A stretch of DNA of 64,000 nucleotides from an uncultured Lachnospiraceae bacterium (lineage in GTDB: Bacteria > Bacillota > Clostridia > Lachnospirales > Lachnospiraceae), in contig CALAEX010000066.1 of the NCBI GenBank assembly GCA_937891165.1, positions 8,788-72,787 on the forward strand. The letters run 5' to 3'. Position numbers and translations under genes: made by a program. The notes beneath the pieces were generated by a model. It saw nothing but the letters and a program-made list of their open reading frames with translations. It was not told the origin of the DNA and did no database searches. Positions 26,940 through 35,297 of this stretch are shown in pieces. How positions within the stretch are numbered: position 1 is the stretch's first letter; each line of letters starts with the position of its first letter.

Positions 26940-28214
26940 ATGGCTCACTTATATGGCTTTTTTAATAATAAAGTGTATAGAATGTCTACAAAGAAAAATG
27001 TAGCACCTAAAGTAGTTGAACCATTTCAGTCAACTACATACCTTAGAGAAGATAGCGTTAATCGTTCTATTACGAATGTAATTAAAGTGAATTCTATGGA
27101 TTACTTCGCTGAAGAACCCAATGATGCTTTATACAATAAACTTATTGGTTTCATTAAAGCATCTAAAATCTCTGGTATTGAAACTTTATTTTACCAATTT
27201 AAAATTGGGTTAGATTATCAGATTTGTGATCATAATGGGACTATTATTGATGCTGGTGTAAGATACATTCAGACAGATGCAAATGAAGTTGCTATATTAT
27301 TAGACCCAGACCCAATGACAAATGCTTTACCATATAGAAAAGCAGAATATGTAAATGAAAAATTTGCAATTTCTAAATTCAGTCCAGTTTCTTATGGTGT
27401 GATGGATAAAAAACCTAGAGGAGTTACCTTTAGAATTAATACCATCACCATTTTAGCAAACTTAACTGATATGGGAAGTGAATACTATATTCAGAACTTA
27501 GGACCATCTGCACAGGATACTACATTCTGTTATGGTTCTGGTACTATCAATAGTATCAATAATCATTCTATCGTATTATTTGATACTGCAAGTATGGGTA
27601 TTACAATTCCAGCTCATAAATTACATTATGTCCCAGAAACAATTTATGTGTCTGTAGAAGCACTGCTCAATCAGTTCTGCGCGGTATTTGATGATACAGA
27701 AATTTGGGAGATTATCGAAACTTATGGTGGAGAAATGTCTCAGGCACCATCTGATTTCGATATTCCAGATTTCCCAGAATCACCATTTGATCCAGTGGTG
27801 GATAGAAAACCTTGCCCTGGAAATTATCCAATGCCACCATATATGCCACATCGACCAGGGCATAAACCGCCATACAAACCTGGACATCATGAAAGACCGT
27901 GTCCTCCACCTCCAAGACCATTGGAACCAAGTAAACCACCAAAACCAATTATTCCTGGTGAAAATTGGAATCCGGAAGGTTCTATTGTTCCAAAACCTGA
28001 CTATAATCAGGACCATGGCGATTTAAATGAGATGGAATGGTGCTTTGCTAGTGAAGCAGACCCGGATCATGAAAAATTTCTTGTTGTATCCGATGAGATG
28101 TCTGAATCTGAATTTGATGCAACTACAATGGTTCGTATTGCAGACGTTCTTCCATTTGTTACAGATATACAGATTGGAGATTATGTAAAAAAATCAGATG
28201 TTCTGTATTGGTAA
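26940..28214 (+). CDS. Putative tail protein with a Pro/His-rich linker
   Basis: 424 residues, starting 3 nt after the previous stop. Residues 1-260 form an alpha/beta region (FYQFKIGLDYQICDHNGTII). Residues about 285-345 are a low-complexity Pro/His/Lys/Arg linker (PYMPHRPGHKPPYKPGHHER). The last 70 residues form an acidic domain (EMEWCFASEADPDHEKFLVV). The linker suggests an extended, exposed part of the tail or a fibre-attachment protein. It closes the tail block before two hairpins. Confidence 0.7.
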   Translation: MAHLYGFFNNKVYRMSTKKNVAPKVVEPFQSTTYLREDSVNRSITNVIKVNSMDYFAEEPNDALYNKLIGFIKASKISGIETLFYQFKIGLDYQICDHNGTIIDAGVRYIQTDANEVAILLDPDPMTNALPYRKAEYVNEKFAISKFSPVSYGVMDKKPRGVTFRINTITILANLTDMGSEYYIQNLGPSAQDTTFCYGSGTINSINNHSIVLFDTASMGITIPAHKLHYVPETIYVSVEALLNQFCAVFDDTEIWEIIETYGGEMSQAPSDFDIPDFPESPFDPVVDRKPCPGNYPMPPYMPHRPGHKPPYKPGHHERPCPPPPRPLEPSKPPKPIIPGENWNPEGSIVPKPDYNQDHGDLNEMEWCFASEADPDHEKFLVVSDEMSESEFDATTMVRIADVLPFVTDIQIGDYVKKSDVLYW

Positions 28215-28352
28215 ATTAAGTTTGAAATAACAAAAAAAATAAGTAGGAAGTATTCTACTATAAATATTCCAAGTATTACATTTTTAAAAGTTTTGAATGA
28301 TCAAATATAAATCTGTAATACCTCCAAAACGAACATAAATTGACAGGTAAAA

Positions 28353-28379
28353 GAAGGTAGTGACGTTGTCACTACCTTC
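28353..28379. terminator. Bidirectional terminator hairpin
   Basis: GAAGGTAGTGAC and GTCACTACCTTC form a 12-bp stem with a three-base loop. It lies in the convergent gap between the tail block and the beta-prime C-terminal gene. Nothing else is seen in 28215-28352. Confidence 0.75.
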
Positions 28380-28413
28380 GCTTATCCAATCATTCAATAT
28401 AATTTCTTCAGTT

Positions 28414-28440
28414 GGGTTAGAGATACAATATCTCTAACCC
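28414..28440. terminator. Second hairpin in the convergent gap
   Basis: GGGTTAGAGATA and TATCTCTAACCC form a 12-bp stem with a three-base loop (CAA), just after the stop of the minus-strand polymerase gene. Confidence 0.65.
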
Positions 28441-28447
28441 GAAATAT

Positions 28448-29881
28448 TTATTCAATTCCTCGAATTTCTCTTCTTTTCTTACCACCATTATCGGTACCAT
28501 AAATTTCACTCATATTAGGAACTTTGCTCATGAGCAATGGATCGATATATGATGTACCAGTTCTTTCAGTAACAATTTCATCACTAAGTAACTGACGTTT
28601 GATATATTGTACAGATAATCCAAGACCTGGAGATTTATTATCTTCCAATGCTTTTCTTACTGTAATGATTGTATATGGTTCTAATTTAGTTCTTGTAAAA
28701 TCAGGTCTATCGTATGTATTGATATCACTACGAACTAAACGGTTGATAATACATTCTCCTGCTAAGCTAGATGCTTTGATTCCGGATTCTACCAACAACT
28801 CTACAAATCTCTGTGTTACTTCAGATATTGTCTGAGGTTCACCATCTTTTCTATTTCTATTGAGAAGGTGCATCATAGAGTACAATGGTTTAGTCAATTC
28901 ATTGTTAAGAATATCCATTTCTAAGATTTTAACAGAGTCGTCCAAATCTTTAAATTTGATATATCCACGACTCTTACTCATAAGAGCTAATGCTTCATCA
29001 GTAATAAAGATTTCTTTACCCTCATTTTCTAATTGAATCTTATCCATTTCACCAGTTTCCATGTCAACCACATAGAAAATTCCACCGGCAATGAATGTAT
29101 TATAACCATTCTGAGAGTCGAACTCATCTACTTTCTCAATTACATTTGTTGGAATGTAAATTGCATATTTGTTGATATCTTCAACTTCATCATTTTCATC
29201 TACATTTGGATACACTTCTCCAGATGATAATGTAAAGTATTTGTCAAAGGCATCGTTGAATCGCAAAACTTCTGATTTTGTTGTAAGAAGATGTTTTGAG
29301 GAAAGAACGTTTTGCTCTAATTCTTTTGTCACTTCTTCTGATTCAAAACCTGCAGCACCAGCAGCAATATCATAATTAAGACCAGCAGTTCTACCAAAAC
29401 ATTTAGCACATACATGGTCTCCAAGAGCACATGTTACTGGAGAACGTAACCAAATAGTTTCTCCAACTAAATGCTTATCTTTCTTAGCATTAAGAAGCTG
29501 CAATTCATCATCACCATCTAATTTATAGTAACGATTATTAAACTTCTTAAGAATCTTTTTATTTGAAATATGAATTGGTAACAAATGTTTTGTATCACAG
29601 TCTGATATTGTTGTTGATAACTTAAGCGTCTTTGCTAACTGAAGAACCAGCTTACCAAAGTTTCCTGCAAGACCCATAACTGTCTTATTTAAGATAAGAG
29701 ATTTTCTTGCAGCGGAAGCATCAATATATACATAAGATGGTCTATCAAGTCCTCTAATAAGTGTAGAGTTTTCAATAGCTACTGGCATAATAACACCATC
29801 TAATGTAGGTTTTAATCCTTGGGCAATTGTAAATTCTGCGAACTGTTTCGTTAATATTAATACGAAGTCGTTACTTTCGTA
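28448..29881 (-). CDS. RNA polymerase beta-prime subunit, C-terminal half, exon 2
   Basis: About 477 residues. It contains the second zinc site of beta-prime: Cys in TTISDCDTKHL, then SPVTC and HVCAKCFGR. IDASAARKSLILNKTVMG matches the region of bacterial beta-prime containing SGARGS. FESEEVTKELEQNVLSSKHL takes the place of the GEPGTQLTMRTFH segment. This half holds the trigger-loop and bridge-helix regions. A gene finder would start at TTG 29884, but the exon is joined to 30142-30846 by splicing; TAC at 29881-29879 is the likely first codon. Confidence 0.87.
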   Translation of the reverse strand, partial: YESNDFVLILTKQFAEFTIAQGLKPTLDGVIMPVAIENSTLIRGLDRPSYVYIDASAARKSLILNKTVMGLAGNFGKLVLQLAKTLKLSTTISDCDTKHLLPIHISNKKILKKFNNRYYKLDGDDELQLLNAKKDKHLVGETIWLRSPVTCALGDHVCAKCFGRTAGLNYDIAAGAAGFESEEVTKELEQNVLSSKHLLTTKSEVLRFNDAFDKYFTLSSGEVYPNVDENDEVEDINKYAIYIPTNVIEKVDEFDSQNGYNTFIAGGIFYVVDMETGEMDKIQLENEGKEIFITDEALALMSKSRGYIKFKDLDDSVKILEMDILNNELTKPLYSMMHLLNRNRKDGEPQTISEVTQRFVELLVESGIKASSLAGECIINRLVRSDINTYDRPDFTRTKLEPYTIITVRKALEDNKSPGLGLSVQYIKRQLLSDEIVTERTGTSYIDPLLMSKVPNMSEIYGTDNGGKKRREIRGIE

Positions 29882-30141
29882 CAAGTTATTTCTAACTTCT
29901 TTATATTCCTATAAAGACTAGACTATATCACTATCCTATTATTCATTACAAGTAATAGGATACCTCCCATTTCGAACCCACTTGAGTTCTACTCTACTAA
30001 GTTCTTTATAAATTATTCATTTATAAATCTTTTCGATAGTCGTTGAACCATTATTTTGGCTGCTGATTGTCCAATGAAAGAGTTTCCAGCAATTAAAGAG
30101 GTTTAAGCAGCATACATTTCTGTATGAGAGCACATTGTTTT
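29882..30141 (-). ncRNA. Group I intron 9 (in beta-prime C-terminal half)
   Basis: On the minus strand the core is present: TTTAATTGCTGGAAACTC, GACAATCAGCAGCC, GGTTCAACGACTATCGAAA and GATATAGTCTAG. Exon AGCAT pairs with GTGCT (U.G at the site), followed by a P2 hairpin CATACA-GAAA-TGTATG. A terminal G in CTTG gives the joint IKH-YESNDF in frame. A P10 (TTGT/ACAA) would shift the 3' site 3 nt. 260 nt, no ORF. Confidence 0.87.
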
Positions 30142-30846
30142 ATGCTTAATTCCAGTTCTCGCTTTCAATATAGTACCAATTGGATTACCCGGATCATTTT
30201 TATATATCTCCAATTCTTCTTCCAAATATCTATCTATTGTATCTTCAATTTCATGTGGTGGCATGGATTCAGGGAATCTACATTCCATAATCTCTTTTAC
30301 CCTGGGGTACTTCTGATACATATCCGTAAACGTGAAATATGAGAAATTGAGATTCATAATTAACGAGAAATCCAATGAGATACCACGCAATCTATTACAA
30401 ACATCAGATACAGATTGGTTAATAGTGATTTCTTTTACATTGAAATCTCGAAGAGTCATAATAATTTTTTCATTAATCCATGGGTCCAAATCATATTCAG
30501 GTTCTAACATAAATTTTGTTCCATCCATGACATATTTATCATTTAAGAACTTAATTGAATTTACGTGAACGAATGGCTCCCATAATATTAAGTTAATTAT
30601 AAAGTGTCTAAGCTGAACCGTATAGGTTTGTTTGTCATCGCTATAGAACTTAAATGTAACAGGATATTCTCGACATTCTTTTTTCTCGATACATCCTTTA
30701 ATAATTGAGTACATCTTCTGAAAGAAATCTTCATAAATTTCAATCGTTGTCATATAGTACTCCAATGTGTAACAACTCTGAATGAGCTGTCCCAGATCAT
30801 AAGTATTTTCAATGACTGGGATTTCATAAGTTTGTTGTTTTCCCAT
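30142..30846 (-). CDS. RNA polymerase beta-prime subunit, C-terminal half, exon 1
   Basis: 235 codons from ATG 30846 (site AAAGGAG) to ARTGIKH. ARTGIKHK is a conserved phage/bacterial beta-prime stretch and marks the exon end. The earlier part (SVSDVCNRLRGISLDFSL, VKEITINQSV) is divergent, as is usual for giant-phage polymerases. The open frame continues 39 nt into the intron (ending TEMYAA), which is not protein. With exon 2 the product is about 712 residues. Confidence 0.85.
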
Positions 30847-30894
30847 TTCTATTGACTCCTTTATTTTGTTTTACATAATATGTGAAGAAAAACT

Positions 30895-31167
30895 TTAATA
30901 GTTATCCTCCACATATTCTACCGCTTTACGATGACCTACAATCATATCTTGTCTTGTATCATAAAAATCGATATAAATTGGATTAGGTAATTCTTCGCTA
31001 TTTAAGATAGGGTATGCCCTAGTCCAATAATCATGGTCACGGTTTTCATAGTCTCTTATTGACTTTATTTTATAATAATTACCGGCATTTGTTTCCACTA
31101 TTTCAATAATGTCTTCCCCAATAATTAATGGTACGAATAAGCAATTTGTTTTTAATTGTTTACCCAT
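30895..31167 (-). CDS. Hypothetical protein
   Basis: About 90 residues. ATG 31167 is chosen because GAAAGGG lies seven bases upstream; GTG 31182 is an alternative that would include the site. Sequence features are LFVPLIIGEDIIEIVETNAG and IYIDFYDTRQDMIVGHRKAV. No family recognised. It lies in a four-gene minus-strand run that ends with the beta-prime C-terminal gene. Confidence 0.7.
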   Translation of the reverse strand: MGKQLKTNCLFVPLIIGEDIIEIVETNAGNYYKIKSIRDYENRDHDYWTRAYPILNSEELPNPIYIDFYDTRQDMIVGHRKAVEYVEDNY

Positions 31168-31185
31168 AAATCGCCCTTTCACGAA

Positions 31186-31638
31186 TCAGACGAAGGTATC
31201 TTTAAACAAATCCACAAATAAAGAAAATACATCTAGTTCTATTTCATGATGAGGATTTACTAGATATAGGAAATTCTCAATAGATTTTCTATATTTCTTT
31301 TTAAATCCAACTTTTTGCAATAATAGTAAATATTTATTACATTTCTCCTGAATATTTTCTAGTTCACAGTCCACCATATAATCCTCTCCAGTAGTAGCCA
31401 TAATACAGACATAATCTTTTTCTTTCGAGCTATTTTGATATGGGAATTCGTGTAATTTATAATTTTTATTTGCGAATCGAAAAATTTTACTTTCTTCGTC
31501 TGATTCGATTTTTATTTCTTTTAATTTAAACCGATTAGCATTTCTTTCTTGTAAAAATCTTTCCACATAATCCAGATTTTCTGAATATGCGTATAATGAC
31601 TTATCGTCTTTTTTATACAATACATAAAACTTAGTCAT
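31186..31638 (-). CDS. Hypothetical protein
   Basis: 150 residues, overlapping the upstream gene by 8 nt, so probably translationally coupled. Lys- and Glu-rich, soluble (MTKFYVLYKKDDKSLYAYSE, later IENFLYLVNPHHEIELDVF). No recognised domain. Confidence 0.72.
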   Translation of the reverse strand: MTKFYVLYKKDDKSLYAYSENLDYVERFLQERNANRFKLKEIKIESDEESKIFRFANKNYKLHEFPYQNSSKEKDYVCIMATTGEDYMVDCELENIQEKCNKYLLLLQKVGFKKKYRKSIENFLYLVNPHHEIELDVFSLFVDLFKDTFV

Positions 31639-31933
31639 TACGCAAATATTCTGATTGGAAAGTGTGATCTTCGTGTGCTAATCGGTCGATAGTCTCACTA
31701 TCAAAGTATAGGTGCAATCGTTTTCTTTTTCTTAAATCTTTAACAGCTTTCTTAATTGCTTTTTTCTTTTTCTTGTACTGCTTTTGTGTCATTCCTTCGA
31801 AGAATAAATACTTGTCAACATACCCCATATATTCCTCAATTTGGTCTGCCAACTTGTCGATCTTTTCTGGTTTAATGAGTTGGATAATTTCGTCATTATC
31901 ATACTCGAAATCTTCATTGTATTTTCTGCTCAT
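31631..31933 (-). CDS. Small basic hypothetical protein
   Basis: 100 residues with ribosome site AAAGGAAC. Acidic N-terminus (NEDFEYDNDEIIQLIKPE) and a very basic middle (QKQYKKKKKAIKKAVKDLRK), which could bind nucleic acid. First gene of the minus run, 51 nt after a promoter-like motif. Confidence 0.72.
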   Translation of the reverse strand: MSRKYNEDFEYDNDEIIQLIKPEKIDKLADQIEEYMGYVDKYLFFEGMTQKQYKKKKKAIKKAVKDLRKRKRLHLYFDSETIDRLAHEDHTFQSEYLRND

Positions 31934-31983
31934 TTTTCTGTGTTCCTTTCTTAAGATTTAAAGTTTTATTATACTTCTAAATA

Positions 31984-31993
31984 ATAATATATG
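31984..31993 (-). promoter_or_regulatory. Promoter-like motif on the minus strand (CATATATTAT)
   Basis: The only convincing minus-oriented copy of the recurrent motif. It lies upstream of the run 31933-28448 and back-to-back with the plus-oriented copy at 32038-32047, as expected for divergent promoters. Confidence 0.45.
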
Positions 31994-32037
31994 GTTAAAG
32001 AGAAATTCTCAAATAAAGTATATACGAAATTTTAAGT

Positions 32038-32047
32038 GATATATTAT
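32038..32047 (+). promoter_or_regulatory. Promoter-like motif GATATATTAT
   Basis: It ends ten bases before the structured leader at 32058-32128, so a transcript starting here would begin with that leader. Confidence 0.55.
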
Positions 32048-32057
32048 ACTTTTAAAC

Positions 32058-32128
32058 AACTAAATAGCGCTCCGTAAATATAAATAATCGGAGGCGGAAC
32101 TTGATAATGGTTCTAAAATATTATCAAT
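32058..32128 (+). ncRNA. Structured leader RNA element, copy 2
   Basis: Second copy of the element at 14438-14508. Stem 1 is CTCCG/CGGAG, stem 2 TTGATAAT/ATTATCAA. Compared with copy 1, stem 1 changes C to U (still pairing with G) and stem 2 changes both sides. A further hairpin, CATAGACA-ATTT-TGTCTATG, sits just before the ribosome site of the gene at 32177 and could gate translation. Confidence 0.55.
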
Positions 32129-32176
32129 ACTACAAGAGAGGGCATAGACAATTTTGTCTATGGAAGGTAAAACAAA

Positions 32177-32695
32177 ATGTCAAAAACAACATTAGAACAG
32201 TATGGAGGAACTATTATGGAATCCGTTCCAGAAGCAACAGATGTAATTGTAGAAAAGTGCTTAAAGCAGTTAGTATATAATATCAAAGATACTTCAGAAG
32301 TATTTCTTAATTTCTGTTTACTGTATCTTGAAGAGAAGATGCCTTTAAAAGATATTCCTGAAAAAATGGGAATTTCAAAATTAATGGCATCTGCTTGGGC
32401 TGCTGATATTATTGGGACGGTTAAGAATATGACTGTTGGATACAAGCGTAAACCTGAACTTGATAAGAAGGAAGTGTTATTAGATGAACGTCCTTCTAAG
32501 TGTAACGTCCATCCAAAGATTTATGGAATGGATATTTTTGATTATGCAAAACAGTTTAATGCTGATTATATGGATATGTACACAGGTACAATTTACCATA
32601 TTCAGGATTACAATCATGCTAAGCGTATGGGTATGCCTAATTTTGGAATTAGGGTATCACAGGACGGAAATACTTTAGGATATATCAGGGAGTAG
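32177..32695 (+). CDS. Hypothetical protein, possible HTH
   Basis: 172 residues with site GGAAGG. The segment MPLKDIPEKMGISKLMASAW near residues 55-74 has helix-turn-helix spacing, so DNA binding is possible. The C-terminal half is Tyr/Asp-rich (IYGMDIFDYAKQFNADYMDM). It is preceded by the structured leader and followed within 10 nt by a membrane protein gene. Confidence 0.72.
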   Translation: MSKTTLEQYGGTIMESVPEATDVIVEKCLKQLVYNIKDTSEVFLNFCLLYLEEKMPLKDIPEKMGISKLMASAWAADIIGTVKNMTVGYKRKPELDKKEVLLDERPSKCNVHPKIYGMDIFDYAKQFNADYMDMYTGTIYHIQDYNHAKRMGMPNFGIRVSQDGNTLGYIRE

Positions 32696-32704
32696 TAACG
32701 AGAA

Positions 32705-33133
32705 ATGAAAAACCTTGATAGAGAAACACGTGAGTGGCTTATATTTGGATTCTATATGTTATGTTTATTTGCTGGAGCATTTATTGCTCTTGCAAGTTTA
32801 GAATCTTGTACAAAATATGCCACTGACAAAAAAGAAGAAACTCATTACACCACTATAGAGACAACTCGTTTATATCAGGTTCTCGATATGTGGATTTCCG
32901 ACGACATGTCTGTAGGAGTCAGAACAAAAGATTCCACAGGTGCTTGGCTAGAAGTAGACGCTGTCGGAGCTCATCAAGTCTACTTACATGATGGTGATAC
33001 TGTCTTAGTAGTAATAGGTTGGATTGATATTGGATCTGTTCATGATGGTGTCAAAGAAAAATATCTCTATGTAAATAGAGATGAATACATGAAGTATTTA
33101 GAAAGGAGAGAAAGACCAGAATGGCTACCGTAA
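32705..33133 (+). CDS. Membrane-anchored hypothetical protein
   Basis: 142 residues. One N-terminal membrane segment (WLIFGFYMLCLFAGAFIALA, residues about 11-30) is followed by a soluble domain (TRLYQVLDMWISDDMSVGV, later HDGDTVLVVIGWIDIGSVHD) probably outside or at the membrane. The C-terminus overlaps the next small gene by 13 nt. A role at the host envelope is an inference. Confidence 0.72.
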   Translation: MKNLDRETREWLIFGFYMLCLFAGAFIALASLESCTKYATDKKEETHYTTIETTRLYQVLDMWISDDMSVGVRTKDSTGAWLEVDAVGAHQVYLHDGDTVLVVIGWIDIGSVHDGVKEKYLYVNRDEYMKYLERRERPEWLP

Positions 33134-33282
33134 TTGTTAAACGTTCAGGAAAGAAAAAGAAGAAGGAAACTTCTCCTCCTATAAATACAAAATTAATTAA
33201 AAAAATAGAAGGAAAGATAAGAGGAATGGATAGCGATGCATTTCACCACTATCTAAATTCAAATACATCAATCTTTGATTAA
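33121..33282 (+). CDS. Small basic protein
   Basis: 53 residues starting MATVIVKRSGKKKKK and ending HYLNSNTSIFD. AAAGGAGAG lies 11 bases before the ATG, within the end of the previous gene, so expression is well supported. A terminator follows after 10 nt. Function unknown; the Lys cluster could bind nucleic acid. Confidence 0.7.
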   Translation: MATVIVKRSGKKKKKETSPPINTKLIKKIEGKIRGMDSDAFHHYLNSNTSIFD

Positions 33283-33292
33283 CGTGAAAAGT

Positions 33293-33330
33293 CCCTAGAA
33301 GCAATTTTTGCTTCTAGGGTTTCTTTTTTT
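33293..33330 (+). terminator. Rho-independent terminator
   Basis: CCCTAGAAGCAA and TTGCTTCTAGGG form a 12-bp stem, then TTTCTTTTTTT. It ends the 32177-33282 unit. Confidence 0.9.
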
Positions 33331-33384
33331 ATTATCTCAAAAGAAAAAGGTTAAGCAAATCTTAACACTTCGCGTAGTGGAATC

Positions 33385-34032
33385 TTAACCGAGTTTCTTA
33401 GCCGCATCTGCGATAGTAGCTGCTTTGGATTTACGTAATCTGATGATATATTCTTTTGCTTTTTTCATAGCAGACTGTTTATATCTCTGACGTAATACAG
33501 CTTTTAATTTTCTTCTCATTTCCTGTACTTTTGCAAGTTTGAAGTATACTGGGTCATTTTTTGCACGAGCAATAGCCTGTACACAAATTTCAAATAACTG
33601 ATTTGTTCTTGCTTCTTTTGTGAACCGAACCTGATTCTGAGCATAGAATTTTGCTTCTGTAAATAAATCTCCACCGATACCACCGAAGTTATCTTTAGTT
33701 CCTTCCAAAGCAAATCCTTCAGAAACAGCGATATCCCAATCACCGGATTCTAAGAATTCCGCAACAGATTCTGTTGTAAGAACTTCTTTTAAGATTACAG
33801 GAGTAGCCGCAATATTAATAATAGAATCAGCTTCTGCTTCTTCTTCTGGAGTAAGTTCAAAAGAATCAGGTTTTTCTAAATCATCATCAAAACCGCCTTC
33901 GTTACCCCCTTCGATTCCTGGTAAGTCAATATTGTCTATATCATTTACACCTTCAGTAACTGCACCCTCAACAACAGGTGTTGCTACAGATGCAGAAGGA
34001 AGGTCTTCTCTCAATCTATCTAAAAAGCTCAT
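33385..34032 (-). CDS. Putative virion or prohead-core protein
   Basis: 215 residues with site AAAGGAAG. The N-terminal 70 residues are acidic and Gly-rich (GIEGGNEGGFDDDLEKPDSF). The middle has GGDLFTEAKFYAQNQVRF. The C-terminus is a basic helix (KLKAVLRQRYKQSAMKKAKE). Short Glu-Gly/Glu-Ala sites such as VVEGAVTEG and TEAK resemble those in the proteins at 52722-63788 and may be targets of the prohead protease at 36523-37461. No family recognised. Confidence 0.65.
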   Translation of the reverse strand: MSFLDRLREDLPSASVATPVVEGAVTEGVNDIDNIDLPGIEGGNEGGFDDDLEKPDSFELTPEEEAEADSIINIAATPVILKEVLTTESVAEFLESGDWDIAVSEGFALEGTKDNFGGIGGDLFTEAKFYAQNQVRFTKEARTNQLFEICVQAIARAKNDPVYFKLAKVQEMRRKLKAVLRQRYKQSAMKKAKEYIIRLRKSKAATIADAAKKLG

Positions 34033-34416
34033 GATAAATTCTTCCTTTCTTATTTAGATTATCTCTAATTAAATTAATGTTTTTAGATTAAAAGTTATTA
34101 AAACTTGATAAAATATATGACTGACTTACCACCGCAAGTCAGTCTATATTAGATATAATTTCAGGAGTCATTCTATATGGACATTATCCAAACAAAATTA
34201 TGTCAATAAAAACAAATTAACTGGAATATTCATATGGTTTTGAAACCATTCATTTACCAATATGTTAAATAGAATTCGTTTTATTATTTTTTATTATAGA
34301 GAATACTATAAATTAATTTGAAATAATTTGGGAATTAAACTAAAATTATAATGATATATTATTTTAGTGAAATGAATCAAAGTTATTTCATACTAAAAGA
34401 GAAAGGAGACATTACA
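34033..34416. other. Gene-free regulatory stretch with hairpin
   Basis: A 384-nt gap between divergent genes. It has a perfect 9-bp hairpin, GACTGACTT-ACCACCGC-AAGTCAGTC, at 34119-34144 and the promoter-like motif at 34353. The rest is AT-rich without a supportable ORF. Confidence 0.6.
34353..34362 (+). promoter_or_regulatory. Promoter-like motif GATATATTAT
   Basis: Context TAATGATATATTATTTTAG; 54 nt before ATG 34417. It probably drives the three-gene unit 34417-35249. Confidence 0.55.
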
Positions 34417-34758
34417 ATGTCAAGAAAAGCAAATCCTGTTAAGGCTGTAAAAAAGTCTTACAGAAAAGTGACAAAAGCTGTAGGGTTAAGTCATAGAGAA
34501 TCTAGGGCATTCGCAAGAGAACTTGGTGATATCGGACATGACGTAACTGTAAATGTGGCAACAGAATATGCTATCAGAGCTATTGATAATATTGCCTGTT
34601 TCACATTATGTGCAGCATCTGGAGTTGTTGCTGGGGTAAAATCTGCTTCCAGACGTGTAAAAAAACTTCAGAATAAAAAAGTGAACTTTGATGTTGATAT
34701 TGACATCGTTGAAGATCATGATTGCAGTTCTAATGAAGAACCTACAGATGTAAACTAA
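34417..34758 (+). CDS. Small protein with hydrophobic segment
   Basis: 113 residues from ATG 34417 (site AAAGGAGAC); an upstream in-frame start at 34351 lacks a site. Basic N-terminus (SRKANPVKAVKKSYRKVTKA), a hydrophobic stretch (IACFTLCAASGVVAGVKSA) and an acidic tail (NFDVDIDIVEDHDCSSNEE). It may be membrane-bound. First of three small genes whose products share a charged-hydrophobic-charged layout. Confidence 0.72.
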   Translation: MSRKANPVKAVKKSYRKVTKAVGLSHRESRAFARELGDIGHDVTVNVATEYAIRAIDNIACFTLCAASGVVAGVKSASRRVKKLQNKKVNFDVDIDIVEDHDCSSNEEPTDVN

Positions 34759-34766
34759 CATAAGAA

Positions 34767-34799
34767 GATAGTGAGAGTGTGATAAATACTCTCACTATC
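34767..34799 (+). terminator. Hairpin between small genes
   Basis: GATAGTGAGAGT and ACTCTCACTATC stem with a short A/T loop. The following tract is A/T-rich but not a pure T-run, so termination may be partial. Confidence 0.6.
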
Positions 34800-34834
34800 A
34801 AATTTAACACAAAAAAGAAAGAGGTAAGTAAATA

Positions 34835-35050
34835 ATGAAAAAATTAGAAGTGATGAAAAAAACAGGAATAAAAGTTTGGAATCATATTAAAGAGAATAAA
34901 ACGGCTTATATCATTGGATTGGTTGTGACATACATTGGCTATCACATCATTAAGATGTTAAGCGATAAAGGGTTAGATAAGGAAGGAAAACCATACTATG
35001 AAAACTTTGATGACCCAGTTGATGATTTAGAAAACAAGGAGGGAGAATAA
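34835..35050 (+). CDS. Small membrane protein
   Basis: 71 residues with site AAAGAGGTAAG. One membrane segment (AYIIGLVVTYIGYHIIKML, residues about 24-42) lies between a basic N-terminus and an acidic C-terminus (ENFDDPVDDLENKEGE). The next gene starts one base after its stop. Confidence 0.72.
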   Translation: MKKLEVMKKTGIKVWNHIKENKTAYIIGLVVTYIGYHIIKMLSDKGLDKEGKPYYENFDDPVDDLENKEGE

Positions 35051-35051
35051 T

Positions 35052-35249
35052 ATGTCAGCTAAATCAAGAAGAGAAAAAAGAGAACGTCAGGAAAAAATAA
35101 TGTATGCAGGCATTGCTGCTGGAGCTGTTGCACTTGCAGGAGGAATTGGTGGTGTTATTGCAGCTGGTAAAAAGAAATCCAAAAAGTCTGATAACTTAGA
35201 GGATATTAAAGCCGGTGAAGAAGTCACTGATTCACCAGTGGAAGAATAA
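35052..35249 (+). CDS. Small membrane protein
   Basis: 65 residues with site AAGGAGGGAG. A very basic start (SAKSRREKRERQEK), an Ala/Gly-rich membrane segment (AGIAAGAVALAGGIGGVIAA, residues about 19-38) and an acidic end. Likely co-translated with the gene at 34835. These may be envelope or lysis-associated, but no holin features are decisive. Confidence 0.7.
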   Translation: MSAKSRREKRERQEKIMYAGIAAGAVALAGGIGGVIAAGKKKSKKSDNLEDIKAGEEVTDSPVEE

Positions 35250-35254
35250 AATAA

Positions 35255-35294
35255 AGGGTTGTGGATAATTCCACAACCCTAATTCTTTTTTTTT
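35255..35294. terminator. Bidirectional terminator
   Basis: AGGGTTGTGGA and TCCACAACCCT stem with a four-base loop and a long T-run on the plus strand. It lies between convergent units. Confidence 0.88.
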
Positions 35295-35297
35295 AAA

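Noticed and set aside
27712..28016. Overlapping ORFs on both strands in the Pro/His-rich linker
   Set aside because: Artefacts of biased codons in the CCA/CCT-rich linker of the tail protein.
29882..29884. TTG 29884 as start of an independent beta-prime gene
   Set aside because: No ribosome site; intron core lies directly upstream, and the preceding exon ends in the conserved ARTGIKH.
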